A stretch of DNA of 64,000 nt from Vibrio tubiashii (GCF_028551255.1 NZ_CP117029.1:2170001-2234000), one strand, 5' to 3'; positions 1 to 9,328 are shown, counted from the first letter of the stretch. The notes: a model not told the origin generated them from the sequence alone. Numbers and translations: made by a program.

Positions 1-490
1 TCTTTTCTTCTTCCACAATTTCTTCTGGAAGTTCACCAAACACCATATTATCTGAATCAACGCTACAGTCCGCTTCATCGTGCATTGCTATTTGAGGCAA
101 GTTTAGAATGAACTCGTCTTCAACTAACTGTATTAGGTCTAACTCACCGTACTCGTTCAGATCTACCAAATCGTACTCTTCCGGTGCTTCCTCTTCAGTC
201 TTTTCACCTTTATAAGGTGTATAAGTGAATTGGACCTCGCACTCATGTGCGAAAACCTCATTACAGCGCTGACACTCTAAGTCGACTTCGATGTTAGCTT
301 TACCAGAGATAACAACGAGTCGCTGCTCATCTAAGTCAAATGACAGTGACACTTGGGCGTCGCGTTTAACGCCTTCAACTGATTCATCTAAGCGCTTAAA
401 GAGACTAACTTGAATAATACCTTCAACATCTAGTCGCTTCTGTGCAGCGCGTGACGGATCAATCGTACGCGGTATTTTTACCTTTTGCAT
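1..490 (-). CDS. yceD: YceD (DUF177) protein, 3' end cut by the window edge
   Basis: YceD-family protein needed for normal 23S rRNA accumulation in E. coli. It starts at the ATG whose complement is 488-490; 163 codons are visible and the last roughly ten are missing at the window edge. The protein begins MQKVKIPRTIDP, has the family CxxC pair (residues 73 and 76, in ECQRC) and an acidic C-terminal half. It is divergent from yceF across 148 bases. In enterics the order is rne-rluC-yceF-yceD-rpmF, and the first four genes are all present here, so rpmF probably follows outside the window. The identification is from family pattern and synteny. Confidence 0.88.
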   Translation of the reverse strand, partial: MQKVKIPRTIDPSRAAQKRLDVEGIIQVSLFKRLDESVEGVKRDAQVSLSFDLDEQRLVVISGKANIEVDLECQRCNEVFAHECEVQFTYTPYKGEKTEEEAPEEYDLVDLNEYGELDLIQLVEDEFILNLPQIAMHDEADCSVDSDNMVFGELPEEIVEEEK

Positions 491-638
491 AGGGCGCGAA
501 TTCTATCTTCCAAATCGTTTATAGTCAAAGAAAAAGGGCAAAAAAATGTACTTTTTTTCCTTATCAGCTTGAGAGCTAGTATAGAAGACATAATATGAAT
601 TAAGCTCTCACCAACTCTTGTTTTGATTGTAAAGAAAA

Positions 639-1220
639 ATGCCGAATTACCAACTAGTTTTAGCCTCTACATCGCCATATCGTAAACAACTGCTCAATAA
701 ACTAGCGATAGAATTTGAGACAGCTACTCCCGATTTCGATGAAACTCCGCTAGAGAATGAAGCGCCTATCGACTTAGTAAGAAGACTCGCCAAAGGCAAA
801 GCAGAGTCTTGCTCAGTGAGTCAGCCAAGTTTAGTTATCGGTAGCGATCAGGTTTGCGTAATCAACGGCAAAATCATCGGCAAACCGCATACTCGCGAAA
901 AGGCGATTGATCAGCTACTTGACCAAAGCGGTCAATCTATTCAGTTTTATACCGGCTTAGCTCTGCACAATACTCATACCGGGCTCACCGACATAAAGGT
1001 CGATACCTTCACAGTCCACTTTAGAGCTCTAAGCAAAAAGCAGATCGAAAACTATGTCGATCAAGAGCAGCCTTTTTACTGTGCGGGAAGCTTTAAAAGT
1101 GAAGGCTTGGGAATTGCTCTGTTTGAACGATTAGAAGGTAAAGATCCAAACACCTTAGTTGGACTGCCACTGATAGATTTGATTGATATGCTCGCAGTGC
1201 AAGGGGTTGAGGTGCTTTAG
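639..1220 (+). CDS. yceF: Maf-family 7-methyl-GTP pyrophosphatase YceF
   Basis: Maf/HAM1-fold nucleotide pyrophosphatase of 193 aa. It resembles the YceF subgroup, which hydrolyses m7GTP and is thought to clean modified nucleotides from the pool. Visible motifs are the N-terminal LASTSPYRKQLL, the GSDQVC loop near residue 68 carrying the catalytic Asp, and the C-terminal FKSEGLGIALFERLEG and DPNTLVGLPL signatures. The length equals the E. coli protein. The ribosome binding site is weak (an AAAGAAA run before the ATG). It is divergent from yceD, and its stop codon lies one base before a heptamer tandem repeat, so the 3' untranslated end of this mRNA varies with repeat number. Confidence 0.93.
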   Translation: MPNYQLVLASTSPYRKQLLNKLAIEFETATPDFDETPLENEAPIDLVRRLAKGKAESCSVSQPSLVIGSDQVCVINGKIIGKPHTREKAIDQLLDQSGQSIQFYTGLALHNTHTGLTDIKVDTFTVHFRALSKKQIENYVDQEQPFYCAGSFKSEGLGIALFERLEGKDPNTLVGLPLIDLIDMLAVQGVEVL

Positions 1221-1221
1221 G

Positions 1222-1302
1222 GGGATTCGGGATTCGGGATTCGGGATTCGGGATTCGGGATTCGGGATTCGGGATTCGGGATTCGGGATTCGGGATTCGG
1301 GA
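1222..1302. repeat. Heptamer tandem repeat (GGGATTC)n
   Basis: Eleven exact copies of GGGATTC run from 1222 to 1298, followed by a partial GGGA (1299-1302). The array begins one base after the yceF stop codon. A reading frame runs through it from 1183, but that frame is the repeat translated in three phases (G-F-G-I-R-D-S) and has no other coding character. Perfect copies suggest recent slippage. Confidence 0.97.
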
Positions 1303-1357
1303 AATTTATGCAGGGTTGGTACATTGTATCAACCCTTTTCATTTCAACAGATTAAAC

Positions 1358-1462
1358 GGTCATCCCCGAGAGGGAGGCACGACCGAGTTGGGGATCTCTT
1401 CTTGCGAGTGAGCACCTTTTTAAGATTCCCTACTCGCTCCTTCGTCGCTCTATGGAATGACC
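1358..1462. repeat. Palindromic intergenic element, REP/MITE-like
   Basis: The outer ends are near-inverted: GGTCATCCCC at 1358-1367 against GGAATGACC at 1454-1462. An inner inverted pair ATCCCC (1362-1367) and GGGGAT (1390-1395) lies inside, and GATTCCC at 1424-1430 can pair with the right end. The element therefore folds as two stem-loops. There is no protein-coding pattern. The design fits dispersed non-coding palindromes common between Vibrio genes, but only one copy is in this window, so dispersal is inferred. Confidence 0.55.
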
Positions 1463-1567
1463 AAAAACAAGCTTCTTCTTTCTATCAGGGCGAAGTCCGA
1501 TCTCGATTCTCGAAACGCAGTGCTCTCGCAGGGCGCAGCCCGCTCCCGTTTCTCAGGCGAAGCCTGA
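1463..1567. repeat. GC-rich inverted-repeat tract before the rluC stop
   Basis: This tract links the palindromic element to the 3' end of rluC. It contains short inverted pairs, the clearest being TCAGGC-GAA-GCCTGA at 1553-1567, three bases beyond the rluC stop codon, and also GGGCGCAGCCC near 1531. There is no T run, so the stem is not a standard terminator, although it could protect the rluC mRNA 3' end. With the heptamer array and the palindrome it fills the whole yceF-rluC gap. Confidence 0.35.
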
Positions 1568-1569
1568 CT

Positions 1570-2514
1570 TTAAAGATTACGCAGCCCCGCCAAGGCTTTC
1601 TCTAACTTTGGTTCCATCGGGGCGTTAATTTCCATCCACTCATCATTTGATGGGTGTTGGAACTTAATGTTCGCCGCATGAAGGAATAAGCGGTCTAAGC
1701 CAACTTTGCCCGTGTAGGCATCAAAACGTCGGTCGCCATAGCGATCATCCCATGCGATTGGGTGACCCGTATATTGGGTATGAACGCGAATTTGGTGAGT
1801 ACGACCTGTAATCGGGCTCGCCTGAATCAGCGTTGCATTGGCAAACTTCTCAAGGATTTTAAATCTTGTTTCCGAAGCTTTACCATTAGGATTTACCCGT
1901 ACAATACTGTTCACTTCGTTCTTAAGTAATGGCGCATTGACCTTTTTACAGCTTGCTTTCCATTCTCCCATCACTAAAGCAAAATAGTACTTCTGTACCG
2001 TCTTTTCACGAAACTGTGCTTGCAAGTGACGCAATGCCGAGCGCTTTTTTGCCACCAACAAAATGCCTGACGTGTCTCGGTCAATGCGATGCACTAATTC
2101 TAGAAACCTTGCTTGAGGGCGCAGTGCTCGAAGTGCTTCAATCGCTCCAAACTTTAATCCACTACCACCGTGAACAGCCGTTCCTGAAGGTTTATTAAGG
2201 ATTAACATATGATCGTCTTCATGGATGATCATATTTTCAAGCTCTGAGACTTTATTTAGTTTGGTACTCGGCGCGACTTCTTCAGGCTTCTCTTCAATCG
2301 TAACCGGTGGAATTCGGACAAGATCACCGGCCTGGAGCTTATATTCGGCTTTTACGCGCTTTTTGTTCACTCGCACTTCGCCTTTGCGCAAAATACGGTA
2401 AACCATGCTTTTAGGGATACTTTTCAATTGGTTGCGTAAGAAATTATCAATACGCTGCCCTGCCATATCGTCGTCAATATCAACGAATTGGACTTTTGTT
2501 CTAATTTCACTCAT
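1570..2514 (-). CDS. rluC: 23S rRNA pseudouridine(955/2504/2580) synthase RluC
   Basis: RluA-family pseudouridine synthase of 314 aa that modifies three uridines of 23S rRNA. An N-terminal S4 RNA-binding domain (about residues 17-80) is followed by the catalytic domain, with the VHRIDRDTSG motif at 141-150 in which Asp145 is the expected nucleophile. Length and motif order match E. coli RluC. It is divergent from rne across 570 bases, as in enterics, where both are linked to ribosome and RNA metabolism. The start at 2514 has only a weak ribosome binding site but fits the family N-terminus. Confidence 0.94.
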   Translation of the reverse strand: MSEIRTKVQFVDIDDDMAGQRIDNFLRNQLKSIPKSMVYRILRKGEVRVNKKRVKAEYKLQAGDLVRIPPVTIEEKPEEVAPSTKLNKVSELENMIIHEDDHMLILNKPSGTAVHGGSGLKFGAIEALRALRPQARFLELVHRIDRDTSGILLVAKKRSALRHLQAQFREKTVQKYYFALVMGEWKASCKKVNAPLLKNEVNSIVRVNPNGKASETRFKILEKFANATLIQASPITGRTHQIRVHTQYTGHPIAWDDRYGDRRFDAYTGKVGLDRLFLHAANIKFQHPSNDEWMEINAPMEPKLEKALAGLRNL

Positions 2515-2723
2515 GAAGTTATTCTAACACTCTAAGTTGCGCAGATTCACATTTTCTTCGCAACAAAATGGAAAATTGCTCGATAAGAGTGGATTCAAAT
2601 TCTGCTACGAATAAAAATCCATCAGTTTTATTACAATTTTCAAAAACATCTCTAATTAAACAAATAAAACAGTTACTTACGAAAAATAAAATCAGCTTTT
2701 TTAGCGTTTTATTATAAAGCAGA

Positions 2724-2752
2724 TTGCTGAGTTTAGTGGGTACTGCTATAGT
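2724..2752 (+). promoter_or_regulatory. Candidate sigma70 promoter for rne
   Basis: TTGCTG (2724-2729) and TATAGT (2747-2752) are separated by 17 bases. Transcription would start near 2760 and give a leader of about 325 nt, close to the 361-nt leader known for E. coli rne. The match and the leader length support it; no start site was measured. Confidence 0.5.
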
Positions 2753-2837
2753 TCACACCTGCAATATATGATTTGGTTGCATTTTATACAAACCACCTCA
2801 TATTTGAGCAATAAATTGAGTAGCCCGTTAATTTACC

Positions 2838-3084
2838 AAAATGCAGCACACGGCGTAAGACATTTTCGGGATTAACAAACTTGTCACCCTACTCGTCGCT
2901 CATCATGTTGAGTGTTTACCGCCGCCGATGCGGCGCACAAGCTGAACGAGAAAAGTTTGTGAGACTGAAGTGCCCCAGAGCATCCCTCCAGCCGGGAGGC
3001 TGCACCGATTAAGCCATGGGATCAGGCACCTTGAAAGCGATCGCAGTGACAAGAAAAACAAAAGAATGACAACGAGATTTATCA
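2838..3084 (+). promoter_or_regulatory. rne5-type structured leader of RNase E mRNA
   Basis: In enterics the rne 5' leader is bound by RNase E, which then cuts its own mRNA (Rfam rne5). The leader here contains CGGCGTAAGACATTTTCGGG (from 2851) and several stems: GCCGC-CGAT-GCGGC at 2921-2934, CCTCC/GGAGG at 2985-2999, and an outer 8-bp stem ACAAACTT (2875-2882) with AAGTTTGT (2953-2960) enclosing the first hairpin. Together with the preceding bases to about 2515 this explains the long gene-free stretch before rne. A covariance search would confirm the family; here it is assigned from layout and motif. Confidence 0.7.
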
Positions 3085-6036
3085 ATGAAAAGAATGTTAA
3101 TTAACGCAACTCAAAAAGAAGAGTTGCGTGTTGCTTTGGTTGATGGTCAGCGCTTATATGATTTGGATATCGAAAGCCCTGGACATGAATCTAAAAAAGC
3201 AAATATCTACAAAGGACGTATCACACGCATCGAACCAAGCCTAGAAGCGGCTTTTGTTGACTACGGTGCAGAAAGACACGGTTTCCTCCCTCTTAAAGAA
3301 ATTGCCCGCGAATACTTCCCTGAAGGTTACACCTACCAAGGCCGTCCTAGCATTAAAGAAGTGCTAACTGAAGGCCAAGAAGTAATCGTACAAGTTGAGA
3401 AAGAAGAACGTGGTAGTAAGGGCGCAGCTCTAACTACGTTTATTTCTCTTGCGGGTAGTTACCTTGTTCTTATGCCTAACAACCCTCGTGCCGGTGGTAT
3501 TTCTCGCCGTATCGAAGGCGACGAGCGTACTCAACTTAAGGCAGCTCTAAGCACATTAGAACTACCTCAAGGTATGGGTTTGATCGTACGTACTGCAGGT
3601 GTTGGTAAAAGTGCTGAAGAGCTAGAGTGGGATTTAAACGTACTTCTGAACCACTGGGGCGCAATCAAGCAAGCTTCTGACTCAAACGCTGCACCTTTCT
3701 TGATTCACCAAGAAAGTAACGTGATTGTTCGTGCAATTCGTGACTACCTACGTCGCGATATTGGCGAAATCCTTATCGACAGCAACACAATTTACGAGCG
3801 CGCACTAGACCATATCCGCCTAGTTCGTCCTGATTTTGTAAGCCGTGTTAAGAAATACGATGGTGAAGTGCCGCTGTTTAGCCACTACCAGATTGAAAGT
3901 CAGATCGAATCTGCGTTCCAACGCGAAGTTCGTCTGCCTTCTGGTGGTTCTATCGTTATTGACCCAACAGAAGCCCTGACTTCTATCGATATCAACTCTG
4001 CCCGTGCAACTAAGGGTGGCGATATTGAGGAAACCGCTTTAAACACCAACCTAGAAGCAGCAGAAGAAATTGCACGTCAACTTCGCCTGCGTGACTTAGG
4101 TGGTCTTGTGGTTATTGACTTCATCGATATGACGCCAGTTCGTCACCAACGTGAAGTTGAAAACCGCTTACGTGATTCTGTTCGTATGGATCGCGCTAGA
4201 GTACAAATTGGTCGAATTTCTCGTTTTGGCCTGTTAGAAATGTCTCGTCAGCGTCTAAGTCCATCACTGGCAGAAGCAAGTCACCACATCTGTCCACGTT
4301 GTAGTGGTACGGGTGTTGTTCGTGACAACGAATCTCTGGCACTTTCTGTACTTCGCCTGATCGAAGAAGAAGCACTGAAAGACAACACAGCTCAAGTTCT
4401 TGCAGTTGTGCCTGTACCGATTGCTTCTTACCTACTTAACGAAAAGCGTCGTTCAATCAATCACATTGAGCGTATCCAAGAAGTTAAGATCACGGTTGTG
4501 CCAAACTCAGACATGGAAACACCACATTTCGATGTAATTCGTGTCCGTGAAGGTGAAGAATTCGACCTACTTTCTTACCTACTTCCTAAGAAGCTTGAAG
4601 CGATGAAGGAAGCGGAAGGTAAAGAGGTAGCAGTTGAAACAGAAGCCAAACCTAAGAAGATTGAAGAGCCTGCTCTAAAAGGCTTTGCGTCTCCAAGCAA
4701 CTCTGCTCCAGCGCCTGCTAAACCAGCGCCGAAAGCACCAGAGAAGAAGAAAGAATCACAAGAGCCTCAAGAAGGTCTTGTTAGTCGCTTCTTCAAAGCT
4801 CTAGGTGGCTTCCTATTTGGTTCTGCCAAAGAAGAAGAGAAGCAAGAAGAGCAAAAACCTAAAGAGCGTAAAGAAGGTAACCGTAACAACCGCAATCGTC
4901 GCAACCGTAACGATAACCGCCGTCGTGGCAATCGTGACAACCGCAACGATAACCGTGAAGACAAACGCGATAACAAGCGTAAGAACACACGTGATGAAGC
5001 GGCAACAGAAGCGAAACCTAACGAACGTAAGCAGCAGAATCGCAAACCTAAGCAAGATCGCCGCAACAAGCGTGACGAAGCTAAACCGAGCAAGGTAGCT
5101 GAAGAAGGTCTTAAGTTAGCGGCTGACGCTCAGCAAGGCGACAAACCTGAAGCACGCAAAGAGCGCGCAGAAGAGAAAGCGGCAAAAGTTAAAGAGCGCC
5201 GTCAACGTCGCAAGCTGTCTAAGCAGGTTCGAGTTAAAGACCAAGCTGCAAAAGCTCAAGCTGATGAAGAAGCGAAGCAAGTTGCAGTAGAAGCGAAAGC
5301 AGAAGCGGTTGAAGAAAAAGCATTGGATACTGAAGCGGATAACGCTGAAGAGCAGCCGAAGCAACGCCGCAACCGTCGTTCTCCACGTCACCTACGTGCA
5401 AGTGGTCAACGTCGCCGTCGTGGTCGTGATCGTCGCCCTAACCCATTCCGCCTACGAAAAGGTGGTGTTGCATCTCCTGAAATGGCGATGGGTAAAGTGA
5501 TGCCAAGTTACGGTATTACTAAGCCAGCACCTAAGCAGCAATCAAAAGCTGACAAGGTAGAAGCGCCTGTAGAGACGACAGTGACTTCATTGGGTGGTTT
5601 TGCATGTCCAGAAATGGCGATGGGTAAAGTAATTGTCCGTCGTGAGCAGCCTATCATTGAAGAGCCTGTACAAGAAACTGTAGTGGCTACTCAACCTGAG
5701 CAGGTAGAAGTAGCACAAGCGGCAGTTGCCTCTGAATCTGTTGAAGTGGTTGCTGAAACCGTTGAGCAACCAGTTCAAGCTAAAGCAGAAGTTGAAGCAA
5801 CTGAGGTTAAACAGCCTGCTGAAGAAGTAAAAGCTGAAACTTCAGACATCGTTGTTGCGCCGAGCTTTAAAGGTCACGCGTCAGCAGCTATGGCAAAAGC
5901 GCCTGGTAGCACAGAGATGAAAGAGATCACTGTAATTGCAGCTCCGTTTAAAGCGCAGCGTTACGAATCTCGCGGTGCTGGTAGCCAAGTAGCTCGCAAC
6001 CAAGCGGGTGCAGCAATGACTAAGCCTCAATTTTAG
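3085..6036 (+). CDS. rne: Ribonuclease E
   Basis: Essential endoribonuclease and scaffold of the RNA degradosome, 983 aa. The catalytic half (about 1-520) has the S1 domain, the DNase-I-like catalytic Asp302 (SIDINSA) and Asp345 (VIDFID), and the Zn-link CPRC at 403-406. The C-terminal half is disordered. It has an amphipathic stretch near 564-580 ([14 protein letters not shown]) that resembles the membrane-targeting segment, then long Arg/Asn- and Lys/Glu-rich RNA-binding tracts. A distal part carries the repeated motif GG(V/F)A(S/C)PEMAMGKV at 793-805 and 837-849, with shorter relatives near the C-terminus ([18 protein letters not shown]). Long overlapping frames on the other strand reflect biased composition. 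Regulation is probably through the leader. Confidence 0.97.
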   Translation: MKRMLINATQKEELRVALVDGQRLYDLDIESPGHESKKANIYKGRITRIEPSLEAAFVDYGAERHGFLPLKEIAREYFPEGYTYQGRPSIKEVLTEGQEVIVQVEKEERGSKGAALTTFISLAGSYLVLMPNNPRAGGISRRIEGDERTQLKAALSTLELPQGMGLIVRTAGVGKSAEELEWDLNVLLNHWGAIKQASDSNAAPFLIHQESNVIVRAIRDYLRRDIGEILIDSNTIYERALDHIRLVRPDFVSRVKKYDGEVPLFSHYQIESQIESAFQREVRLPSGGSIVIDPTEALTSIDINSARATKGGDIEETALNTNLEAAEEIARQLRLRDLGGLVVIDFIDMTPVRHQREVENRLRDSVRMDRARVQIGRISRFGLLEMSRQRLSPSLAEASHHICPRCSGTGVVRDNESLALSVLRLIEEEALKDNTAQVLAVVPVPIASYLLNEKRRSINHIERIQEVKITVVPNSDMETPHFDVIRVREGEEFDLLSYLLPKKLEAMKEAEGKEVAVETEAKPKKIEEPALKGFASPSNSAPAPAKPAPKAPEKKKESQEPQEGLVSRFFKALGGFLFGSAKEEEKQEEQKPKERKEGNRNNRNRRNRNDNRRRGNRDNRNDNREDKRDNKRKNTRDEAATEAKPNERKQQNRKPKQDRRNKRDEAKPSKVAEEGLKLAADAQQGDKPEARKERAEEKAAKVKERRQRRKLSKQVRVKDQAAKAQADEEAKQVAVEAKAEAVEEKALDTEADNAEEQPKQRRNRRSPRHLRASGQRRRRGRDRRPNPFRLRKGGVASPEMAMGKVMPSYGITKPAPKQQSKADKVEAPVETTVTSLGGFACPEMAMGKVIVRREQPIIEEPVQETVVATQPEQVEVAQAAVASESVEVVAETVEQPVQAKAEVEATEVKQPAEEVKAETSDIVVAPSFKGHASAAMAKAPGSTEMKEITVIAAPFKAQRYESRGAGSQVARNQAGAAMTKPQF

Positions 6037-6055
6037 CCATTCGCTTTTCGAATAG

Positions 6056-6084
6056 AAACAGCCTCCTCGTGAGGCTGTTTTTTT
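6056..6084 (+). terminator. Intrinsic terminator of rne
   Basis: The stem AAACAGCCTC/GAGGCTGTTT with loop CTCGT is followed by seven T, 20 bases after the rne stop. Confidence 0.93.
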
Positions 6085-6100
6085 ATGCCTATTACAAATG

Positions 6101-6263
6101 ACACCAACCAGAATAAATATCTGGTCATTCTTGCTGGTTAAAATCGCTAATAGCTGCGTTATAGATTTTGTAGGTAGAGCAACTAGCTATCTGCAATCTA
6201 TGCCTTGCTCTAAGCGATTTTTCCTGCGCAATTATCTAATCAGCTATTTACCCCGATTGGTAT
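6101..6263. repeat. 163-bp MITE-like element with ATACCAAYC ends (long form)
   Basis: The left end ACACCAACCAGAATAAATATCTG and the reverse complement of the right end, ATACCAATCGGGG, are imperfect terminal inverted repeats. The inner part has nested inverted repeats: AAAATCGCT and AGCGATTTT, and GTAGAGCAA with TTGCTCTA. There is no coding potential. Both ends recur at 22246-22294, where they are joined directly without the middle. The element fills most of the 462-base gap between rne and the SulP gene. The rest of the gap (6264-6498) is AT-rich and presumably carries the sulP promoter, which I could not place. Confidence 0.7.
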
Positions 6264-6498
6264 AGCTAGGTAAACAAACCGTTATCACGCTGCTAGGTTT
6301 ATAGAGATTAATTATTTGTCACAAATATTAGTCAATACCTGTATCAATCTTGAACTTAATCACACTTTTCGGTAGCATGCGCCGACTCGATCTGAATTGT
6401 TGAATTTGGTCTTTCTGCTCTTTTACATTGCATTTTTGCCCGGTGGCGACTAAATACAATTCAGAATACTTTTAAACACTTAGCCAAACTGAGCAAAT

Positions 6499-8058
6499 AT
6501 GTTTGAATTTCCCCAATTTTCTAAACACTCTGTGAAGAACGATGTGTTGTCAGGTTTGACCGTTGCACTCGCTCTCGTCCCTGAAGCCGTCGCTTTTGCC
6601 TTCGTTGCTGGCGTTGACCCTATGGTTGGTCTTTACGCTGCATTTATTGTAGGTTTGATTACCTCAATCTTCGGTGGTCGCCCTGGTATGATTTCAGGTG
6701 CAACGGGTGCCATGGCTGTTGTTATGGTGTCACTGGTTGCTTCACATGGCGTACAGTACTTGTTTGCCGCAATTATGCTGGCGGGTATCCTGCAGATTGC
6801 AGCAGGTATATTCAAACTGGGTAAATTCATCCGTATCGTGCCTCATCCAGTTATGATTGGCTTCGTTAACGGCTTAGCGATCGTTATTTTCCTCGCTCAG
6901 TTGGGCCAATTTAAAGCACCGGACTTAACTGGCGCATTAACATGGCTACCAGCAGACCAAATGATGCTAATGCTTGGTCTCGTTGCTTTAACCATGGCAA
7001 TCATCCACTTTTTGCCTAAGTTCACCACTGCTGTACCGTCATCTCTTGTGGCTATCGTAACTGTCACTGCGCTAGTGGTTGGTTTAGATCTAGAAACTCG
7101 TACAGTGGTTGACTTCCTGCGCACTATGTCAGGTGACGAAGCAGCAACACTGGCGGGTTCATTACCGACTTTCTCTATCCCTACCGTTCCACTAACACTT
7201 GAAACGCTACAGATCATTCTTCCGTACGCGATTATTCTTGCTGCAATCGGTTTGATTGAGTCTCTATTGACTCTAACGGTGCTTGATGAAATGACTAACA
7301 CTCGTGGTCAATCGAACCGCGAATGTATCGGTCAGGGCATGGCTAACATGACGTGTTCTGTGTTTGGCGCTATGGGTGGTTGTGCGATGATTGGTCAGTC
7401 GATGATCAACGTTAACTCAGGTGGTCGTGGTCGTCTATCTGGTATCGTTGCTGCTGTGGCACTACTGATGTTCATCTTGTTTGCCTCTTCGCTGATCGAA
7501 ATGATCCCTCTGGCAGCACTAGTAGGCGTCATGTTCATGGTCGTGATTGGTACCTTTGAGTGGGCAACGTTCAAACTGGCTCGCCGCGTACCAAAACAAG
7601 ATTTCTTCGTTATTGTTCTAGTAACAGTAGTGACGGTTCTTACTGACCTTGCGATTGCGGTATTCGTTGGTGTTATCGCCTCTGCACTTATGTTTGCATG
7701 GCAGCACGCTAAGCACATCTACGCAGATACCAGCATCAATGAAGAAGGCTCAAAAGAGTACAAAATTCACGGTCCTGTTTTCTTTGGCTCAGTGGCTAAC
7801 TTCCTAGAGATCTTCGATGCACACGAAGACCCAAGCGATGTGATTGTCGATTTCGCTGATTCTCGCGTGACTGACCACTCAGCAATTGAAGCAATCGAAA
7901 CGCTTGCTGAGCGCTACTCAGCTCAAGGTAAGACACTTCACTTGCGTCACCTAAGCCCAGACTGTCGTAAACTACTCGACAAAGCAGGCAGCTTAGTAGA
8001 AATTAACGTTAAAGAAGATCCAAGCTACAAGGTAGCGACCGACGTTCTGGCGGGTTAA
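6499..8058 (+). CDS. SulP-family inorganic anion permease with STAS domain
   Basis: Inner-membrane SLC26/SulP transporter of 519 aa. Ten or more hydrophobic segments span about residues 15-410, including the family signature region [17 protein letters not shown] (about 20-36) and the [10 protein letters not shown] segment near 75. A C-terminal STAS domain (about 425-510) has the alternating strand-helix pattern with [20 protein letters not shown]. The overall pattern is like the BicA-type bicarbonate branch as well as sulfate permeases, so the substrate (bicarbonate, sulfate or another anion) is open. The gene stands alone between its own promoter region and a terminator shared with rnd. Confidence 0.88.
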   Translation: MFEFPQFSKHSVKNDVLSGLTVALALVPEAVAFAFVAGVDPMVGLYAAFIVGLITSIFGGRPGMISGATGAMAVVMVSLVASHGVQYLFAAIMLAGILQIAAGIFKLGKFIRIVPHPVMIGFVNGLAIVIFLAQLGQFKAPDLTGALTWLPADQMMLMLGLVALTMAIIHFLPKFTTAVPSSLVAIVTVTALVVGLDLETRTVVDFLRTMSGDEAATLAGSLPTFSIPTVPLTLETLQIILPYAIILAAIGLIESLLTLTVLDEMTNTRGQSNRECIGQGMANMTCSVFGAMGGCAMIGQSMINVNSGGRGRLSGIVAAVALLMFILFASSLIEMIPLAALVGVMFMVVIGTFEWATFKLARRVPKQDFFVIVLVTVVTVLTDLAIAVFVGVIASALMFAWQHAKHIYADTSINEEGSKEYKIHGPVFFGSVANFLEIFDAHEDPSDVIVDFADSRVTDHSAIEAIETLAERYSAQGKTLHLRHLSPDCRKLLDKAGSLVEINVKEDPSYKVATDVLAG

Positions 8059-8071
8059 TTAAACCGAATAT

Positions 8072-8104
8072 AAAACGGGCTTCCAATTGGAAGCCCGTTT
8101 TTTT
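8072..8104. terminator. Bidirectional terminator between sulP and rnd
   Basis: A 12-bp stem, AAACGGGCTTCC/GGAAGCCCGTTT, with loop AATT has T runs on both strands. It serves the converging sulP and rnd genes. Confidence 0.93.
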
Positions 8105-8109
8105 GTTTT

Positions 8110-9225
8110 CTAGAGAAGCTTGTTTAGCTTTTCACCAAACAGTTCTAGTCGCCAGCTTTGCATAACATCGGGTAGCTTGGCGGGATCTCTGTCCTTTTTC
8201 CACACCCAACTCATTAGCTGATTAAGTTGCTTCTTAGAGGCTAAAAACTCAGTAGCTAATCCGCTAGCCTGCGAAGCGCGTTTTACTTCATCTTTTAGCA
8301 CTTTGAATTTCTGTTTGTAACCCGGCATATCCATTAGGCGTTCAATCTTCTCTGGATACTCGTCGACGGGTGTCTTCTTGGCGGATTTTACGATTGAGAT
8401 AATACGTGCGCTGTGACGCTGTACCGAACGGTAATCCATACCCTCTTGTTCCATTTGGCTATGGTTTTGTATGCCCAGACGCGCAACAGTGAGTAGGTCG
8501 TTTTCTTTAAAGATAAAGTTAAGTGCAAGATCTCGACGCAATGCTTCTTTCAAGCGCCATGTAGCCAAAGGCTTAAGAATTGAAAGCTCTTTTGGCTTGA
8601 GTTGCCAAGCGCCCTTCACATCAAGATACGCCATCTCTAGGTTGACAGTTTTAATGCGTTTGGAAGCGAGTAAATCACTCTCTTGCTGCGCAGCATCCCA
8701 CCAGCCAGCTTGAGTAATTTTCTCAAACAGTTGCTCATACAATGGTTGTAAGTAGTACACATCCGCAGCTGCGTATTCTAGCTGTTTGTCTGTGAGTGGT
8801 CGCGCCAACCAATCGGTACGAGACTCACTCTTATCTAGCTCAACACCTAAATAGCTTTCCACTAAAGCGGCAAAACCTGTCGATAAACCATGGCCAAGGA
8901 AAGCAGCCATAAGTTGGGTGTCGACCATAGGATATGGCAAGCACTCAAAGCTGTTATGGAACACTTCCAAGTCTTCACCGCAGGCATGAAGCACCTTAAG
9001 TACGGAGGTATCTTTAAGCAATTCAACAAACGGAGCCATATCTTCTATTACCGTTGGATCGATAAGAGAAAGGTTCTGTCCATCAAAGAGCTGGATAAGG
9101 CCAAGCTGCGGATAGTAAGTACGGGTACGGACAAACTCTGTATCCAACATAACAACATCCGCTTGTCGTGCACTTTGACAAACGGTTTCGAGCTGCGCCG
9201 TTTGAGTAATAATCTGATAATTCAC
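8110..9225 (-). CDS. rnd: Ribonuclease D
   Basis: 3'-5' exoribonuclease of the DEDD family that trims tRNA and other stable RNA 3' ends; 371 aa from the chosen start (E. coli 375). The DEDDy motifs are visible: LDTEFVRT (Exo I), HACGEDLEVF (Exo II) and YAAADVYYLQPLY (Exo III). C-terminal HRDC domains follow. The frame is open to 9303, but that start lies upstream of the fadD terminator. The GTG at 9223-9225 gives MNYQIITQ, matching the E. coli N-terminus, so I use it. The start is preceded by GGTGAG. It lies downstream of fadD on the same strand but is separated from it by the terminator. Confidence 0.93.
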   Translation of the reverse strand: MNYQIITQTAQLETVCQSARQADVVMLDTEFVRTRTYYPQLGLIQLFDGQNLSLIDPTVIEDMAPFVELLKDTSVLKVLHACGEDLEVFHNSFECLPYPMVDTQLMAAFLGHGLSTGFAALVESYLGVELDKSESRTDWLARPLTDKQLEYAAADVYYLQPLYEQLFEKITQAGWWDAAQQESDLLASKRIKTVNLEMAYLDVKGAWQLKPKELSILKPLATWRLKEALRRDLALNFIFKENDLLTVARLGIQNHSQMEQEGMDYRSVQRHSARIISIVKSAKKTPVDEYPEKIERLMDMPGYKQKFKVLKDEVKRASQASGLATEFLASKKQLNQLMSWVWKKDRDPAKLPDVMQSWRLELFGEKLNKLL

Positions 9226-9258
9226 TAACTTCTCACCATGAGCGATTTCTTGCGGCCA

Positions 9259-9289
9259 TAAAAAATGCCGACTGAGTATAGTCGGCATT
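9259..9289 (-). terminator. Intrinsic terminator of fadD
   Basis: Read on the minus strand, AATGCCGAC pairs with GTCGGCATT and is followed by a T run (A run at 9259-9265 on the plus strand). It lies between the fadD stop and the rnd start. Confidence 0.9.
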
Positions 9290-9328
9290 CTACCATCAAA
9301 CACTTAACTGTGCTTAATTCTCATCGAG

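Noticed and set aside
1183..1605. Open frame of 140 codons through the heptamer repeat
   Set aside because: It translates the GGGATTC array and the palindromic element, overlaps yceF and rluC ends, and has no ribosome binding site or protein-like composition.
2903..3085. 60-codon frame on the minus strand in the rne leader
   Set aside because: It lies exactly on the structured leader and ends at the rne start; the RNA structure explains the sequence better.
4767..5391. Several long frames opposite to or out of phase with the RNase E tail
   Set aside because: They come from the biased Arg/Asn/Lys/Glu codons of the RNase E C-terminal half. Their products are extremely skewed and lack start signals.
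9226..9303. Extended N-terminus of RNase D
   Set aside because: The extra 26 codons overlap the fadD terminator and do not match the family; the GTG at 9225 fits E. coli.
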